A stretch of DNA of 64,000 nt, from contig JBBBDQ010001922.1 of the NCBI GenBank assembly GCA_037127315.1, forward strand, positions 1,539,001 through 1,603,000. Direction: 5' to 3'. The translations under genes were made by a program, and so were the position numbers. Source of the stretch: Ascarosepion bandense (taxonomy: Eukaryota; Mollusca; Cephalopoda; Sepiida; Sepiidae). Shown one piece after another: positions 41,626 to 52,660 of the stretch (positions are counted from its first letter, which is position 1; every line of letters starts with the position of its first letter). The notes under the pieces were generated by a model. It saw only the letters and a list, made by a program, of their open reading frames with translations, was not told where the DNA came from and did no database searches.

Positions 41626-41962
41626 CCATTAGGCATTGATATTTTTATCACTTTAAATGTTGTTTTTCGGGTTTACGCATATTTCAGTAGACGTTATGCT
41701 TATTTTAAGCAGTATTTTAAACAATATAATTATTTTCATCAACCAGTCTGAAAATGTGAAAAAAAAAATAATTAAAGAAAAAGATGCGACCTTCGAAAGG
41801 ATTTAGTATTCATCCTTGCTCGATCGGCGATTTCCTTCGTGGTCTTGTCAGTTAAACGCATTTTGGCTCTAACGAGAGTTTCTCCTTCAAAGGGGGACGC
41901 AAATTTTTGTATTCGATTGGAAGAGGGCATTTTTTCTTTAATAAGAGTTCTTTGCCGGTCAA

Positions 41963-42330
41963 TCAGTCAGTCAGTTAAGTGTTATATCTGATACACGCTT
42001 GGGCGATCATGTCGCCAAAGAGACATGACTGACCGAACATATTGACCATTATCTTACTTTCTGCTATCAGTTGTGCCATACGTGATACACGATTTGGGCG
42101 ATCATGTCTTGAAAGACTGGGCCGAAGATTATCCCTCAGTAGGTTGCCATTACTTTCTGCGGTAGACTGATTGCCAGCCAAGGCTATAGAAACCAAATCT
42201 GTTCTGTTATTTAATCCATAACTGGCGGGAAGAGACGGATTAATACTTTTCTCAAGGGTATTTTCGCATAAGTGAATGCAAGGAATTCGACTGGAATTCG
42301 AACTCGGCTCCCTGATTTCTGAGCTGCACA
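41963..42330 (-). mobile_element. SINE S with duplicated 3' tail
   Basis: Antisense. A near-complete SINE (42066-42330) is followed on its 3' side by a second partial 3' tail (41963-42040), separated by a short spacer. This resembles the dimeric arrangement at 17.6 and 32.8 kb but with a different, shorter linker. The tRNA head is truncated near 42325 at the A box. Confidence 0.85.
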
Positions 42331-42509
42331 TTCATGTCGGTAGACGAAAATAAATAAATATGCCGCGGATAAACGGAGCTTATACTTAAATATAGATGTC
42401 AACTATAAAGTGATAGATTAAGATATCTCAGAAAAATAAATAAAGAAAAAAATCCTTTATTTCTTTAGAAAATGCTTTAAATATTATTTTATTGGTGCTG
42501 ATCCAATGT
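42331..42509. other. Unassigned spacer
   Basis: Nothing recognised. Confidence 0.4.
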
Positions 42510-43690
42510 ATAGTTTTACTGATGTAAGGAAGCAGAGGAGAGTGACAAAAAAGACTACAAATAAACAGCAAGAAAACTGAATGCATGGTCATCAGCAAAA
42601 AGGACAACCCAAAATTACAAATAGAGGTAGGAGAAACTAGAATCAAGCAATTAAAAAAAATTAAATACCTAGGAAGTGTTCTAAAAGGAGATAGAAAGTG
42701 CGACACAGAGATCCGATGGCGAACTGGAATGGCGAAGGAAGCCTTCCAAAAGCTGAGCAAAGCACAAGAAAATTTCCCTAGAAACAAAGAAGAGAGTGCT
42801 AGATTGTTATGTGATGTCAGTTCTTCAATACGGCAGTGAATGCCGGACAATATCATCGAATATGAGGAAAAAACTTGAAGCAGCGGAAATGTGGTTTTAC
42901 AGAAGGATGCTGCGGATATCATGGACCGAAAATGTGAGGAATGATGAGGTTTTGGAAAGAATGGCATTGAAAAGAAAATTAATAGTGAGCATCAGGAAGA
43001 GACAACTGAAGTTCCTGGGACATGCAATGAGGAAGGAGGGCTTAGCGAACCTGATACTGACAGGCCAGATAGAAGGAAAAAGAGACAAAGGAAGGCAGAG
43101 GATGACATATTTGAAGGGCCTCTTCAGGTGGATGACGGAACGGGGATTGCGTGGAGTAACAGGAGAAAACATATTAAGAGCCGCCAGGGATAAGGAGACG
43201 TGGAGAACCATGATCGCCTACGTCTTGAAAGGATAGAACACATAGAAGAAGATTCAGGGATTAATCTCACTCCTACTAAATGACAATAAAACATATTTTA
43301 TAGGAGTAAATGAGTTTGTCTATCATCCGGTTTACACTCTTCCACAATATTTTAAACAGGAATAGAGATATATGACTTGTTTTCTATTTAAAATTGGGTT
43401 TCCAGTCCCTTCTAAAATCTACTTCAAATCTTTACCCCTAATATCTTCTTTAAAATTCTGAATTTCTAATTCTTTTTATTCTCCTCAGTAGGAGTAGATA
43501 GATTTGTCAGTTGCCCGGCTCACATTCTTCCAAGATCTTTTGAACAAGAGGAGAGGTATATTCCTTGTTTCCTGTTTAGGACTGGTTGTCCAGTACCTTC
43601 TAAAGTCTTCTTGTTCTTTGTCACTCCAAATAGCCTCTTGCATCTTAGTGGCATTATCGCCTTGATTGAGGTGTATTGAATAAAAAAAAT
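42510..43690 (+). mobile_element. LINE2, longest copy (RT C-terminus and 3' UTR)
   Basis: Two overlapping frames encode the C-terminal reverse transcriptase region. 42585-42839 has MVISKKDNPKLQIEVGETRI, KKIKYLGSVLKGD and RWRTGMAKEAFQKLSKA. After a frameshift near 42785-42796, 42796-43236 has LDCYVMSVLQYGSECRTI, EMWFYRRMLRISWTENVR, IRKRQLKFLGHAMRKEGL and RDKETWRTMIAYVLKG to its stop. The 3' UTR holds two tandem versions of the ATCCGGTTTACACTCTTCC / TTGTTTCCTGTTTAGGA block and ends TTGATTGAGGTGTATTGAAT plus A run at 43690. This is a widespread animal non-LTR family; endonuclease and catalytic RT are absent. Confidence 0.9.
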
Positions 43691-44029
43691 ATTATTATTA
43701 TTCGAAGTACATTTCTCATCTTGACAGTTATAAATGTTATTACACGCACAAAGTTTCGACCAACTATCTTCTGACCATCTTCAGGTGTCGGTTATTTTTA
43801 TGATATGTAAGCCGGTACTACATGTTTAAAAATAGCACAATAGTCCAGCATGTCCCATGTTAGCCAATCATAATAGAAAGTTGAAGGTAGCCAGAGGGTA
43901 ATTAGTCGAAACGTCGTTCTTATAGCCCTATCTAAAGTTTCGAATAAATTCAAGTACATTCCATCATTTTTCTAAATAAGTCAGTTCACTAATAATAAAG
44001 AAAAAACATGAGGAGAGGATTGATCACTT
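43691..44029. other. Penelope-like motif and unassigned sequence
   Basis: 43735-43795 carries the antisense partner of the motif at 41.5 kb. Around 43905 AGTCGAAACGTCG and 43955 TTTCGAATAAATTC resemble tails near 63.96 kb. No gene. Confidence 0.45.
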
Positions 44030-44272
44030 ACGAAAACGATTGACATAGATTTAAATTTTTAAAGATCAAAGATAACTGAAAGGCAAATTCGAGAGAAGAA
44101 CTCTTAGCATAGAACTTACGGTTACATCTAGCCTTTCAAACTGAAAGATGATGAGACCTTTCTGCCAATCTAGTAATACATTTATATTCGTGACAATTAG
44201 TGTTACTAAGTGGAAAACTCATCAGAACAATAATCATGAAAACATTTATAGAGAAGAGACAGGGAAGCTACT
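44030..44272 (-). mobile_element. LINE1-C internal fragment
   Basis: Antisense, same blocks as 36.1 kb (TTGACATAGATTTAAATTTT, AGAACTTACGGTTACATC, AACATTTATAGAGAAGAGAC). It is cut at 44272 by the T-run start of the next LINE1, so the next copy may have inserted into this one. Confidence 0.75.
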
Positions 44273-44990
44273 TTTTAAATCATTTCACCCCAAGAAAGGT
44301 GTTAACGCCACTGATGTGCAAGGGGTTAAGAGAATTGAAGTATTAGGCAGGAGGAGAGTGAAGACAAAGACAAACCAGCTACAGGGGGAGAATGAGAAAG
44401 GACAAGAGAAGGATGTAAACACAGGTGTGAAGATAGTTATGAAGGTAGAGAGAAAGGAAAAGAACAAGATACACGGGGTGATGTGGAAAGGGCTGGAGTT
44501 AAGTGGATAAGAGATGGGAATTGACTTTGCATTTAAATTCCTAGAGGTTATAGCCGTCAAGAAAGCGAGTATATGGAAGTGAGTTCCACGGGCGGAACGC
44601 GCGAGAAAAGCTGATGGAGTAGAAATGTCGCCTGCATTTGGTTGATCTAAATGTAAAAGGGTGAGACCTTGTTGCCAGTCTGGTTTCCCAAGGAAATTCT
44701 TGTGGAGGGGGCACCAGTGACCCAAGTTCGTCAGAGCAGAAGCAATGAAAATATTTATAGAAAAGACAGAGGGAAGCCACATTCCGACGATGAGAAAGTG
44801 GCTGGAGTCGAGCTGCCAGGTCGGGACCACTCGCATTACAGAGATTCTCCTTCGGAGCCTATCAATAACATTGAACACTATCGAGAACGTTATGCTGGTA
44901 GGAAAGGGACTGAATCAGAGATGCCAGGTCAGGAATATAACATTACAGATTCTTTATTTTTTATCAAGGTTTTCTAAAAGGAATTTATGG
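44273..44990 (-). mobile_element. LINE1-B 3' fragment
   Basis: Antisense. The minus frame 44541-44780 reads MASLCLFYKYFHCFCSDELG, SLVPPPQEFPWETRLATRSH, FSRAFRPWNSLPYTRFLDGY. The 3' terminus at 44275 (ATTTCACCCCAAGAAAGG on plus) follows a T run. Coding continues upstream, frameshifted, to near 44990. The longer open frame at 44285-44878 on the same strand is the UTR read in another phase. Confidence 0.88.
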
Positions 44991-45089
44991 TAAGTGAAAA
45001 GATTTAACAACAATCGTCCTAAACGCAAGTCTTCATTTAACTTCTTGTAAATTTTGTAAGGGAGTCTTCAACCTTGATCTCCTTTCAGA

Positions 45090-45410
45090 ATTAGAGCAAA
45101 TAGTGTTCCCAGTTAGTCCTAATGAAGACAGTATTTAAAAAAAAAACGTTTTGACTGAGTTAATAGAAAATGAATAATGTTCTATCATGATAAATCTCGA
45201 TTGAATTTTCTCTTATTGACCAGACAAAATCTTTATCGAGAAGTTTTCATTCATTTACCAAGTAATACGCATTTGGATTTACGCTTATTCTGGTCTTTAC
45301 AGAATTCTTTTTCCGAAAAAACACTTCATTCCCTGGCAGACTTCAAAAAGCAGCTTAAACAGTTCTTTACTGAGAAAGATAAAAGACGCTGTAATAAGTA
45401 ATTATGAAGT
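45090..45410 (+). mobile_element. Mariner transposase C-terminal fragment
   Basis: The plus frame 45177-45401 (74 codons) reads FYHDKSRLNFLLLTRQNLYR, then LRLFWSLQNSFSEKTLHSLA, then FKKQLKQFFTEKDKR. This matches the mariner C-terminus, where HxDNARxH and YxLFxxLQxSLxxKxF precede the final helix. The DNAR and PPYSPDLAPxDY motifs are mutated, including loss of the last catalytic Asp region. A different lineage from the antisense mariner at 17 kb is possible. Confidence 0.82.
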
Positions 45411-45730
45411 TACTTAAAAACAACAGAGCATAGTGGGTTGGAAACACGATATATGTTGTTGAATACAGTTAAGTTTTACCAGTTTTGGATAAAAATGTCT
45501 GACAGTACCAATTTTTGGAGAAACATCCGGACAAATTCTGATGAGGCCATTGATGACAAATTGCAATTACCTGAGAAATTCCATTGCACTACTGTCACGT
45601 TTATTTTTGCCTTGCCAATAATTTACCGAAAACGGCTGACATTTTTTTCTTTAAACGTGTTATCTGAAAAAAAAATCACATTTATCAGGTGAACTACGAT
45701 ATAAATACAAAATAGATAGGTATTAATCTA

Positions 45731-45756
45731 TCTAAACTTATTTATAAATGGAACTT

Positions 45757-45792
<36 letters not shown>

Positions 45793-46075
45793 TCTGTGTG
45801 TGTATCCGTTACCTATAGATTTCGAAATGGCTGAACCGATTTTCTTGAAATTTTACACAATTGTACTATAAGCGTCTGCGAGTGTTCTTAGCCAGGTTTT
45901 GTGTCGAGTTACCCTCGATAAATATCGAAAGTCGATAATTGAAAGTCGATAATTGAAAAAATCGGGTAATAGAAGGATTGGTCCGATTTTAATCAAATAC
46001 AGTCATAGACAAACACATAAGAAACAATATTCAGAAGTTTCAAGATTGCAGTTCTTACAAAAGTGCAGAAAATCG

Positions 46076-46117
<42 letters not shown>

Positions 46118-46739
46118 ATCATTTCACCCCGAGGAAGGCGGAAATGCCACTGATGAGCGGGGGGCTACATAACTGTAAAAAAATTAATTAGAAGAGAGTG
46201 AGGAGTACAAACTAGTTAGAAAGGAGCAATAGAAAGCTGAGAAGGCAGGTGCGATGACAGATACATAGGTGGAGAGAAAGGGAAGGATATGCGGGGGTGG
46301 GGAGAGAGCTAGAGTCCAGTGGTTATTGTCATTGCATTTAAATTTCTGGAGGTTGTAGCCATCAGGAAAGCAAGAGTATGGGAGCAAGTTCCACAGGCGG
46401 GAAGTGCGAGAGAAGAAGCTGCAGGAGTACTTCGGGTTTGGCCCTAAGTAGGTATATTTGTAGTTATTAGTCTCAGCCATGATACCATTATCTCAAAGGA
46501 CTTATTTAGCCTTCAAAATTTAGTTTACGACGAAAAAATCTTATTTGATATCGATATCAGGAAATCAAAATTTGACTTGCATCCATTCATTTTTCTTTCA
46601 ATCTACGGTTTCGCTTTAACTAAAAACAACTATTGCTTTTTAGTCTTTCGTGCTAACGTCCAAAGAGTCTGAGCTCCAGGACAATAGATTAGTTTTAAAG
46701 CTTTCATTACACCCGAGCAACGCTGGGCTATACTGCTAG
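45731..46739 (+). mobile_element. Helitron-like non-autonomous element with both ends, LINE1 inside
   Basis: Starts TCTAAACTTATTTATAAATG after an A and ends CTAG (46736-46739) before a T, so it fits Helitron insertion between A and T. Order: (GT)n, GGCTGAACCGATTTTCTTG block, GATAATTGAAA block, (AT)n, an inserted LINE1 (46118-46430), CTTCGGGTTTGGCCCTAAG, CTTTCATTACACCC, hairpin CCCGAGCAACGCTGGG and terminus. It encodes no protein. Relatives at 11.5, 21.4 and 35.6 kb share the modules. Confidence 0.87.
46118..46430 (-). mobile_element. LINE1-B 3' fragment nested in a Helitron-like element
   Basis: Antisense. The 3' end lies at the (AT)n border (AATCATTTCACCCCGAGGAA on plus). The coding end SRTSRLWNLLPYSCFPDGYN occurs at 46330-46420 on minus. 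It replaces the AAGGCAAGATG-(GT)n part of the host element, so a deletion accompanied insertion. Confidence 0.85.
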
Positions 46740-46837
46740 TAAGGTATATAATAATTTCAAGCGGTCGTTCCTTGATGTAAAAAAAAAATATATGTATTTT
46801 TGTTCTCGCTTAATAATAATGATCATCTCTATTTTAA
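46740..46837. other. Short unassigned spacer
   Basis: About 100 bp between the Helitron-like 3' end and the next LINE1. Nothing recognised. Confidence 0.4.
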
Positions 46838-47245
46838 ACAATTTCCCACTGACGTTACATGGCTTCTCTCTGTCTTTTCTACAAATATTTTCATGGCAAC
46901 TGCTCTGACGATTTTTCCCTGGTGTCCCGTCCACGTGAATTTAATCATGATACTTGTAATTAGTTTCCAACCTTTTAACGTTGAAATAGTTAAATGTAAT
47001 AGTTTCTAATCGAACAGTTTTTTTCTCCCACTTTCCGCCTGTGGAAATCCTTTCCGTTTATTGCTTCTCTGATAGCTATAATGTCCAAACATTCAAATGC
47101 GACGTCAGTTGTCATCTTCTCTCTTCTTGAATCTCGTTCAACTTCTATCCTTTCTTCAAAACCCACTGCACCCAGTCTTTTCTCTAACTGTAACACCCCT
47201 ACACACTAGTGGCGGTTTCGCCTTGATTGTGGTAAAATGATTAAA
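46838..47245 (+). mobile_element. LINE1 3' fragment, diverged
   Basis: Sense. TCTTTTCTACAAATATTTTC corresponds to LFYKYFHG, followed by a frameshifted stretch, then CACTTTCCGCCTGTGG (the FRLWN segment), then the 3' UTR with CACACTAGTGGCGGTTTCGC and GTGGTAAAATGATTAAA. Strongly decayed. Confidence 0.75.
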
Positions 47246-48545
47246 CATTTTTAAAAATGTTCCGTGACAATATTTCGCAGTTGAAAATCATTAGCCTAGA
47301 AATTTTGTAATAGTTAACGGCTTAAGTTCGATAACCATAACTAGTGAGTAATGAATTTAATAACCAATTGATGCCTTACACTTACGGCTTGTGCTAAATC
47401 TAAGTTTAATAAATAAGAACGCAATACAGAGAAGGATACAGTGAGAGCGTGTTGCGCCAATTTCTTAAGTGCAGAACCATTACAGAACCACTTGGAGAAT
47501 GTGATGAAGGAGATAGGAATTTTAACAGACAGAATTTAATTAATGTTCTTGAGTCCGAGCTCTTCTGAAATGTTTGATCTCACTTTCCTGTCGATTTCCG
47601 TATGTGAGCATGGACTCTTTCTAGCTTTTCTCTCTAGTTCTCCGCCTGCAGGTAGCACGTTCGAATTACAACCTCCGTGGCAACACCATCAGTCAGACAG
47701 CGATATATATTTCTTTATTACTATCATCTTTACGTCTTTATTCCACTTAGTGTATTAGTTTTCTCGGGTCGTCTACCACCGCTACTATCAGACATATTAC
47801 ACTCGGACTATTTCACACTTTCCGCGTTTCGAGATCTTCCTTCTGACGATATTTCGCCCCTCTTTCCAACATTCTGGGATGGGAAAAGCCTCACGGCCAC
47901 AAGCGGCGTTATGACCGCTCGATGGTGTAGTGAAGATTGTGGTCAATAGACAGTGGATGGAATGGTGCGATGAAAAGACGAATATAGAGAGAGAGACCGG
48001 TTGATGGGGGTCGGTATAATCGCGGACAAAGGCTGCAATGAAAGCAGAGACGGAGGAGGAAGACAGCGGTGGTCCCATATCACATATGTGACTAATCGTG
48101 GGCGAATGGGGTAGGAAATGGTGATGACTGGGTGAAGTTGGGTTTCCTGATCTCTTCATTCCAGTTTTCTTTCGCAATCTTCTGCTTGATTACTCTCGCC
48201 TTGCACGTAATGCCAACAACACTTGGCGTTAAAGCTGGCGTTCCTCCCACAGTTTTCTCTCCCAGCCACACACCACTCAGTAACCTACTATGTTCGTCTT
48301 TCCCGCCCATAACTTATGTCTGGACGCTGCATAGATATAGAGACGTCCGTCCTTGATACAGCAACGGGGAGAGAAAACGAAGATGGCAGTGGTAGCGGTT
48401 AGAGAGGGGGTGATTAGGGACTTTTCCTTTTCGCGTTTCTGTTGCGGTGTTTCGACGTAAAGCGACCGGCATTGTTCAGTATTATTTAGTGGAAGACTAT
48501 AAGAAAAACAGTAAAAAAAATTGTGAAATTGATTTTCGCCCAGAC
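47246..48545. other. GC-richer region without a recognisable gene
   Basis: From about 47540 to 48480 the sequence is less AT-rich than its surroundings, with CpG dinucleotides and overlapping frames of 70-126 codons on both strands (for example 47677-47949 plus, 47797-48177 minus). None shows a known domain, signal peptide or repeat. It could be an exon or promoter of a host gene or an old element; the sequence alone does not decide. Confidence 0.35.
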
Positions 48546-48700
48546 ATTGTTTTTAATCATTTTTTTTAATCGTATCACGCCGAGCAAGGCGGTAACGCCA
48601 CTGATGTGCAGGGGGCTACGTAATAGTGAAGAGATTGGAAAAGAGAACCGGAAACCACATCCTAAACAGGGAACTTGCCCGGGGTGATATGATTAAATAA
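48546..48700 (-). mobile_element. LINE2-type 3' end
   Basis: Antisense tail from a T run and AATCGTATCACGCCGAGCAA to CATCCTAAACAGGGAAC on plus. It is followed immediately by GGGGTGATATGATTAAAT, a sense tail terminus, so two tails meet head-on. It marks the left border of the Helitron remnant. Confidence 0.8.
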
Positions 48701-49446
48701 AATGTTAGATATTACAGATGTGAAGATTTGTTTATAGCATTCAACTGTAATCTTAATTGGATAGAAATTAATGCTAAACTTCTTCCAAGACAAAATCCAC
48801 AGAACAGTCATGATTTAATTGCAAGAGTTTTCAGATTACGAGTGATTAAACTATCAGAATTAATTACAGCAGGGAAATTATTCGGTGATGTTAGATGCAT
48901 GTATTCCTTTGAGTGGCAAAACGAGGTATTTTTCAGGCTCATACCTTTGTTGTTGATGGTGAAAATTCTCACCAGTCAGATGGATTATCTGCAAGTATCT
49001 ATAGAACTGCCAGATTCTACAAAAGACAAAATGTTATCCAAGAAAGTAATACAAATTGAAGATGGTAATTCTTCTCATAGAAGAACAATGCCAAATATTC
49101 GCGAATTTTAGGCAGTAATTGGATAAAAACAAAATCCATTTATAATTGACAACAGATGGATAGTTCGATACAGTCTCTTACTTTGAGTACTTTTCATGCT
49201 CACATCAACGTTAAGTTCTGTAACTCAGTAAAATCAATTATTTATGTATGAAAATATGTCAGCAAAGGATCAGATGCAGCAATGTTTGTGTTACAAGAAA
49301 CAAACAATGCTAGCGAACACAGAGAAAATCGAACATTAATTTGTAGAGATGATGTAAGCAAATACTAGCAAGGTTGACACGTTAGCAGCAATGAAGCAGT
49401 TTGGAGGGTACTTAAATTTTCAACTGACGAGCAGTATCCAAAATGT

Positions 49447-49934
49447 TGATTGGTTGTTTGTATGGCATATCAACCTCGACTGCTCATTTATTGCCAACTA
49501 AATTTTATTTATTTATTGCTGGTAATACCTTTTTCTTTTAACAATTTATTGTTTTTATATAAGTTTTGTGTCTAGTAATACTTTTTTGAGTATCAAGATT
49601 CATTGGGACTTGTTTTTAAGGGCGGGGTCCCCAAGTCCTACCCTTGTTATTTAACCCATAACTGGAAAGAAGAAACGGATTAATACCTTTCCTAAGGGTA
49701 CCAGTGCTTAAATGAATGCAGGGTATTCAACTGGAATACCAATCGAACTCAGCTCGCCGATTTCTCTTTCTGGGCCGATATACACCACAACACAACACAC
49801 ATATCTGTCACTATACGCTTACAGCACCTGATATTCCGAAGCGGTCACCCATCTAAGTACTGACCAGGCTAAACGTTGCTTAACTTTGGTGATCGAGCGA
49901 GAACCGGTGTATTCAACGTGATAGGCCGTAAGTC
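49447..49934 (-). mobile_element. 5S rRNA-tRNA composite SINE, copy 2
   Basis: A 488-bp antisense copy with the same parts as copy 1: 5S head (49815-49934), tRNA-derived head with A and B box relics (near 49720-49800; the B box carries an insertion), shared body (AACCCATAACTGGAAAG on plus) and private 3' region (ACTTTTTTGAGTATCAAG, ATTGCTGGTAATACC, GGCATATCAACC on plus). A perfect 12-bp duplication, tatccaaaatgt, lies at 49435-49446 and 49935-49946. The insertion interrupts Helitron coding sequence right after YPKC. Confidence 0.93.
49815..49934 (-). rRNA. 5S rRNA-like head of the composite SINE (not a stand-alone gene)
   Basis: On the minus strand: TTACGGCCTATCACGTTGAA, ACCGGTTCTCGCTCGATCAC, AGTTAAGCAACGTTTAGCC, GATGGGTGACCGCTTCGGAA, GGTGCTGTAAGCG. 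It spans the full 5S length. The C box has GCTTCGGAA where 5S has a TGGGAA-type sequence. It differs from copy 1 at scattered sites, as expected for independent retroposed copies. Confidence 0.9.
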
Positions 49935-51044
49935 TATCCAAAATGTAAGCCACTAGGTGTTTTAGACAAAACACAAAAAGTTTACTTCGGCCCAGCAAAC
50001 TATACCTTGGAGAGAGAGTACACTTACAGCAATTTCTTCAAGCTTTGTGCTAGAGATCTCTTTGCCAAGACAATCATTTATCATATTAAACCTGACAAAA
50101 TTGCCAAATTGCAGGTGAAACAGGCGATAAAGTGTGAATCAGTATATGGATTTTCAAACTTAAAATTTGATAGTGCACTTAGAAGGTTGTATACCATAAA
50201 TCCAAAAATAAGAATATTTTTCCCAAGATGCTGTTTCATGATGTCAAAGGTCCTACTTCATTTGAAAATAACTGTACAGTAGATGGAACAGTGTGTTCAA
50301 TATATAGCTTGTTTCAAACGTGGTCTGTTGGAAGATGATACACAGTTGGATGCTATTTAACAGGAGTATCTGTATCTCAGAGTACAAGAAGAGATCTTTT
50401 TTCTATTCTCATTAAATGTTAAGTAATTAGGGTTTTTTGACAAACACCTTAGCCGAAAATTACAAACACAGAAGTACAAGGCCATTTACTAGATATCGAG
50501 TTTTTTTTACTATGATGAATTGTACAAAAAATCATAGCCATGGGAGGAACTGATGTACACATTTGTGACTTTCCAAGGACGACAAGAAGAAATAACAATG
50601 ATTTAACAAGAGAAACCTCATATAATATATCTTCATTGGTAAGCTACATAAAAGAAAATGAGGCGAAGCTTCTACGTGAGCAGAAAACAGTTTATAACAA
50701 TTACAGATGTTGTTAGATAAAGACAGAATAGTCTACTTAAATGCACCTGCTAAAATAGGAGAAACATTTGTTACCGCCTTACTGGCCAAAGTAAAATGTC
50801 ATAAACCTAATGCATTTAAAGTTGCTTCATCAGAGATCACTGCTACATTATTACCTGGGGATAGGACAGCTTGTTCAACATTCAATCTTTCACTGGACCT
50901 GAACAAGAATGAAAATACTATGTGCCATATACCAAAGAATTCTATAACTGCACAAGTTATCAAAAGGTGTTACTTGATTGTTTGGGATTAATTCACTATG
51001 GACCATAAAATAGATCTGGATGCTTTGAATAGAACATTAAGGGA

Positions 51045-51395
51045 TATTGTAACACCACGCTTGCCAGGCTGGCAACCCTCAGGTCAAATGCCAGTCGAGA
51101 CGGCACCAGTTGTGTATAACACTTCAGGTCGGGCTTGCCGTCCAATGTGACGCTCCTTCTCGTGGACTGTCGTGACGATCTCCGTTGCCACCAGGCTGGC
51201 CGGTTGGTTTGGTCGCTGTTGCTGGTCGTGACGTTCTCGTCCGAGGATGTCACCACAAAAGGTGGATTACAAGACGTCTTTTGCAATAACGCGCCACTGT
51301 CCCACGTTGTGATTTGATCCCAGAGGTTGCGTCGTGCAATCTTAGTCGTCGCCTTTTAGAGTCAGTCCGGACACTGGTGCACACTTGTGGTTTGA
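51045..51395. other. GC-rich segment inside the Helitron
   Basis: About 280 bp (51055-51340) is clearly more GC-rich than its surroundings and does not align with the expected helicase order, which resumes near 51700. It contains repeated CCAGGCTGGC and GTCGTGACG motifs. Possibly an insertion of unknown origin; no flanking duplication was confirmed. Overlapping frames on both strands show no domain. Confidence 0.4.
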
Positions 51396-52479
51396 AAAAC
51401 ATAAACACGGCACCAAAAAAACAACATGGCATCAAATAAGTTGGAAGTAATCTTTCTAACTCAGGGAGAGTCTCAATTGAAAGTGAAAGATTCATCGAGT
51501 AATCATCCACATATACTTTCATACTATCAACTTTGGAGATAATTGCTAAAGTCATTCATTATCAAAATGGTAAATAATTGTCTGAGAGAGCTTTTCTAGA
51601 ACTAATTAATATCACAAACGATTCAATTCATATTGAACTTTGGAAAATTATTGATAGAAAATATAACTTCTATAAATTTGTTGATACTGTTATTAACCAT
51701 ATGGACGTAGTCAATTAACCAAAAGAATTCCTTAATTATTTTGAGTTATCTGGATTACCCCCAAAGACGAGAGTTGAAAATAGGATATCCAGTAATGCTA
51801 CTAGGAAATCTTGATCCTCCAAAACTATGAAACGGCACAAGACTCAGAATGAAAAGAATTATCTCTCCGGTTATTGAATGAATTATTCTTTCTGGTTATG
51901 GGAGAGGAGAAAATGTCTATATATCAATAATACCCTAGATCCTTACAGAAGTTCCGTTCGATTCTAAGATATTGTAATTTCCAGTCAAAGTTAGCCTTGT
52001 CAAACAAATCAAAAAGTCAAACACTGTCAGTGACTAGATTACACTGAGGAGATACCCGTTTTTCGCATCGTTATCTATATTTTGGATGTTCCAGAGTTGG
52101 GATCAAAATAATTTTTTTATTTTATACCCATCTCAAAAAATAAGAATAAAAAAATAGATGTTGTTAATTTAGAATATGTTATTGTTAGAAATCATTTCAA
52201 TAATTTTCCCGCCCAACACTGGGTACTTCTGCTAGTAAATAATAAAACGGTAATAAATTACGAGACTAAATATGTCCTAAGGATTAAACAAGATGATAGA
52301 AGCTATTTTTTAATCGAAAAGAACAACAAGGATACAAATTGAAAACACAAAAATCAAGCAAGTACAAAAAGTTAAATTCCATGGAAGGTGCTAAGGCGAA
52401 CTATATTCCCTGTTCTCGTCAATTCAAAACTTCACGGTAAGGACACAAGGTCAATTACATTGTAGCAAACCACCCATAT

Positions 52480-52660
52480 TGCATCCGTATTCCATCGATA
52501 AGAAGAAAGTTCCACTCTAAAGGCTTCTTTTTGGGAATGACTGTTCTGTCGAATCGACTCCCAAGAGGTTGTTTCTCAGATCACTACAATTTTAACCTGT
52601 TCAAGTCAATTGTTAGCCGTTATTTTCCACTCGTATTCGCAGTGTAAGCCTGACTGTAAA
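52480..52660 (+). mobile_element. LINE4 RT C-terminal fragment
   Basis: The plus strand reads RRKFHSKGFFLGMTVLSNRL, PRGCFSDHYNFNLFKSIV, SRYF, related to the antisense LINE4 at 33.4 kb (FFRRTVTLWYRLPSECSP). The open stretch is short and stops soon after. Confidence 0.72.

Larger units (their letters stand above)
48710..52235 (+). mobile_element. Decayed autonomous Helitron (Rep/helicase) with 3' terminus
   Basis: Plus-strand pieces follow the order of a Helitron Rep-helicase. 48728-49111: late Rep (HUH) domain, LLPRQNPQNSHDLIARVFRL and KLFGDVRCMYSFEWQ. 49350-49434 and 49947-50290: VWRVLKFSTDEQYPK, SNFFKLCARDLFAKTIIYHI. 50590-50700: LTRETSYNI, then KLLREQKTVY. 50707-51040: PIF1-type helicase start with ATLLPGDRTACSTFNLSLDL. 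About 51720-52110: the helicase end, LPPKTR, LLGNLDPPK, TRFSHRYLYFGCSRVG. It ends with CCCG/TGGG hairpin and CTAG-T at 52232-52236. The HUH histidines are replaced (FFRLIP where HxH is expected), the Walker A lysine is lost (AKIGETF), and stops and frameshifts abound: inactive. A composite SINE is nested within it. Confidence 0.88.

Noticed and set aside
44285..44878. 197-codon minus-strand gene
   Set aside because: It overlaps the LINE1-B 3' UTR and coding region in a different phase from the recognisable RT residues.
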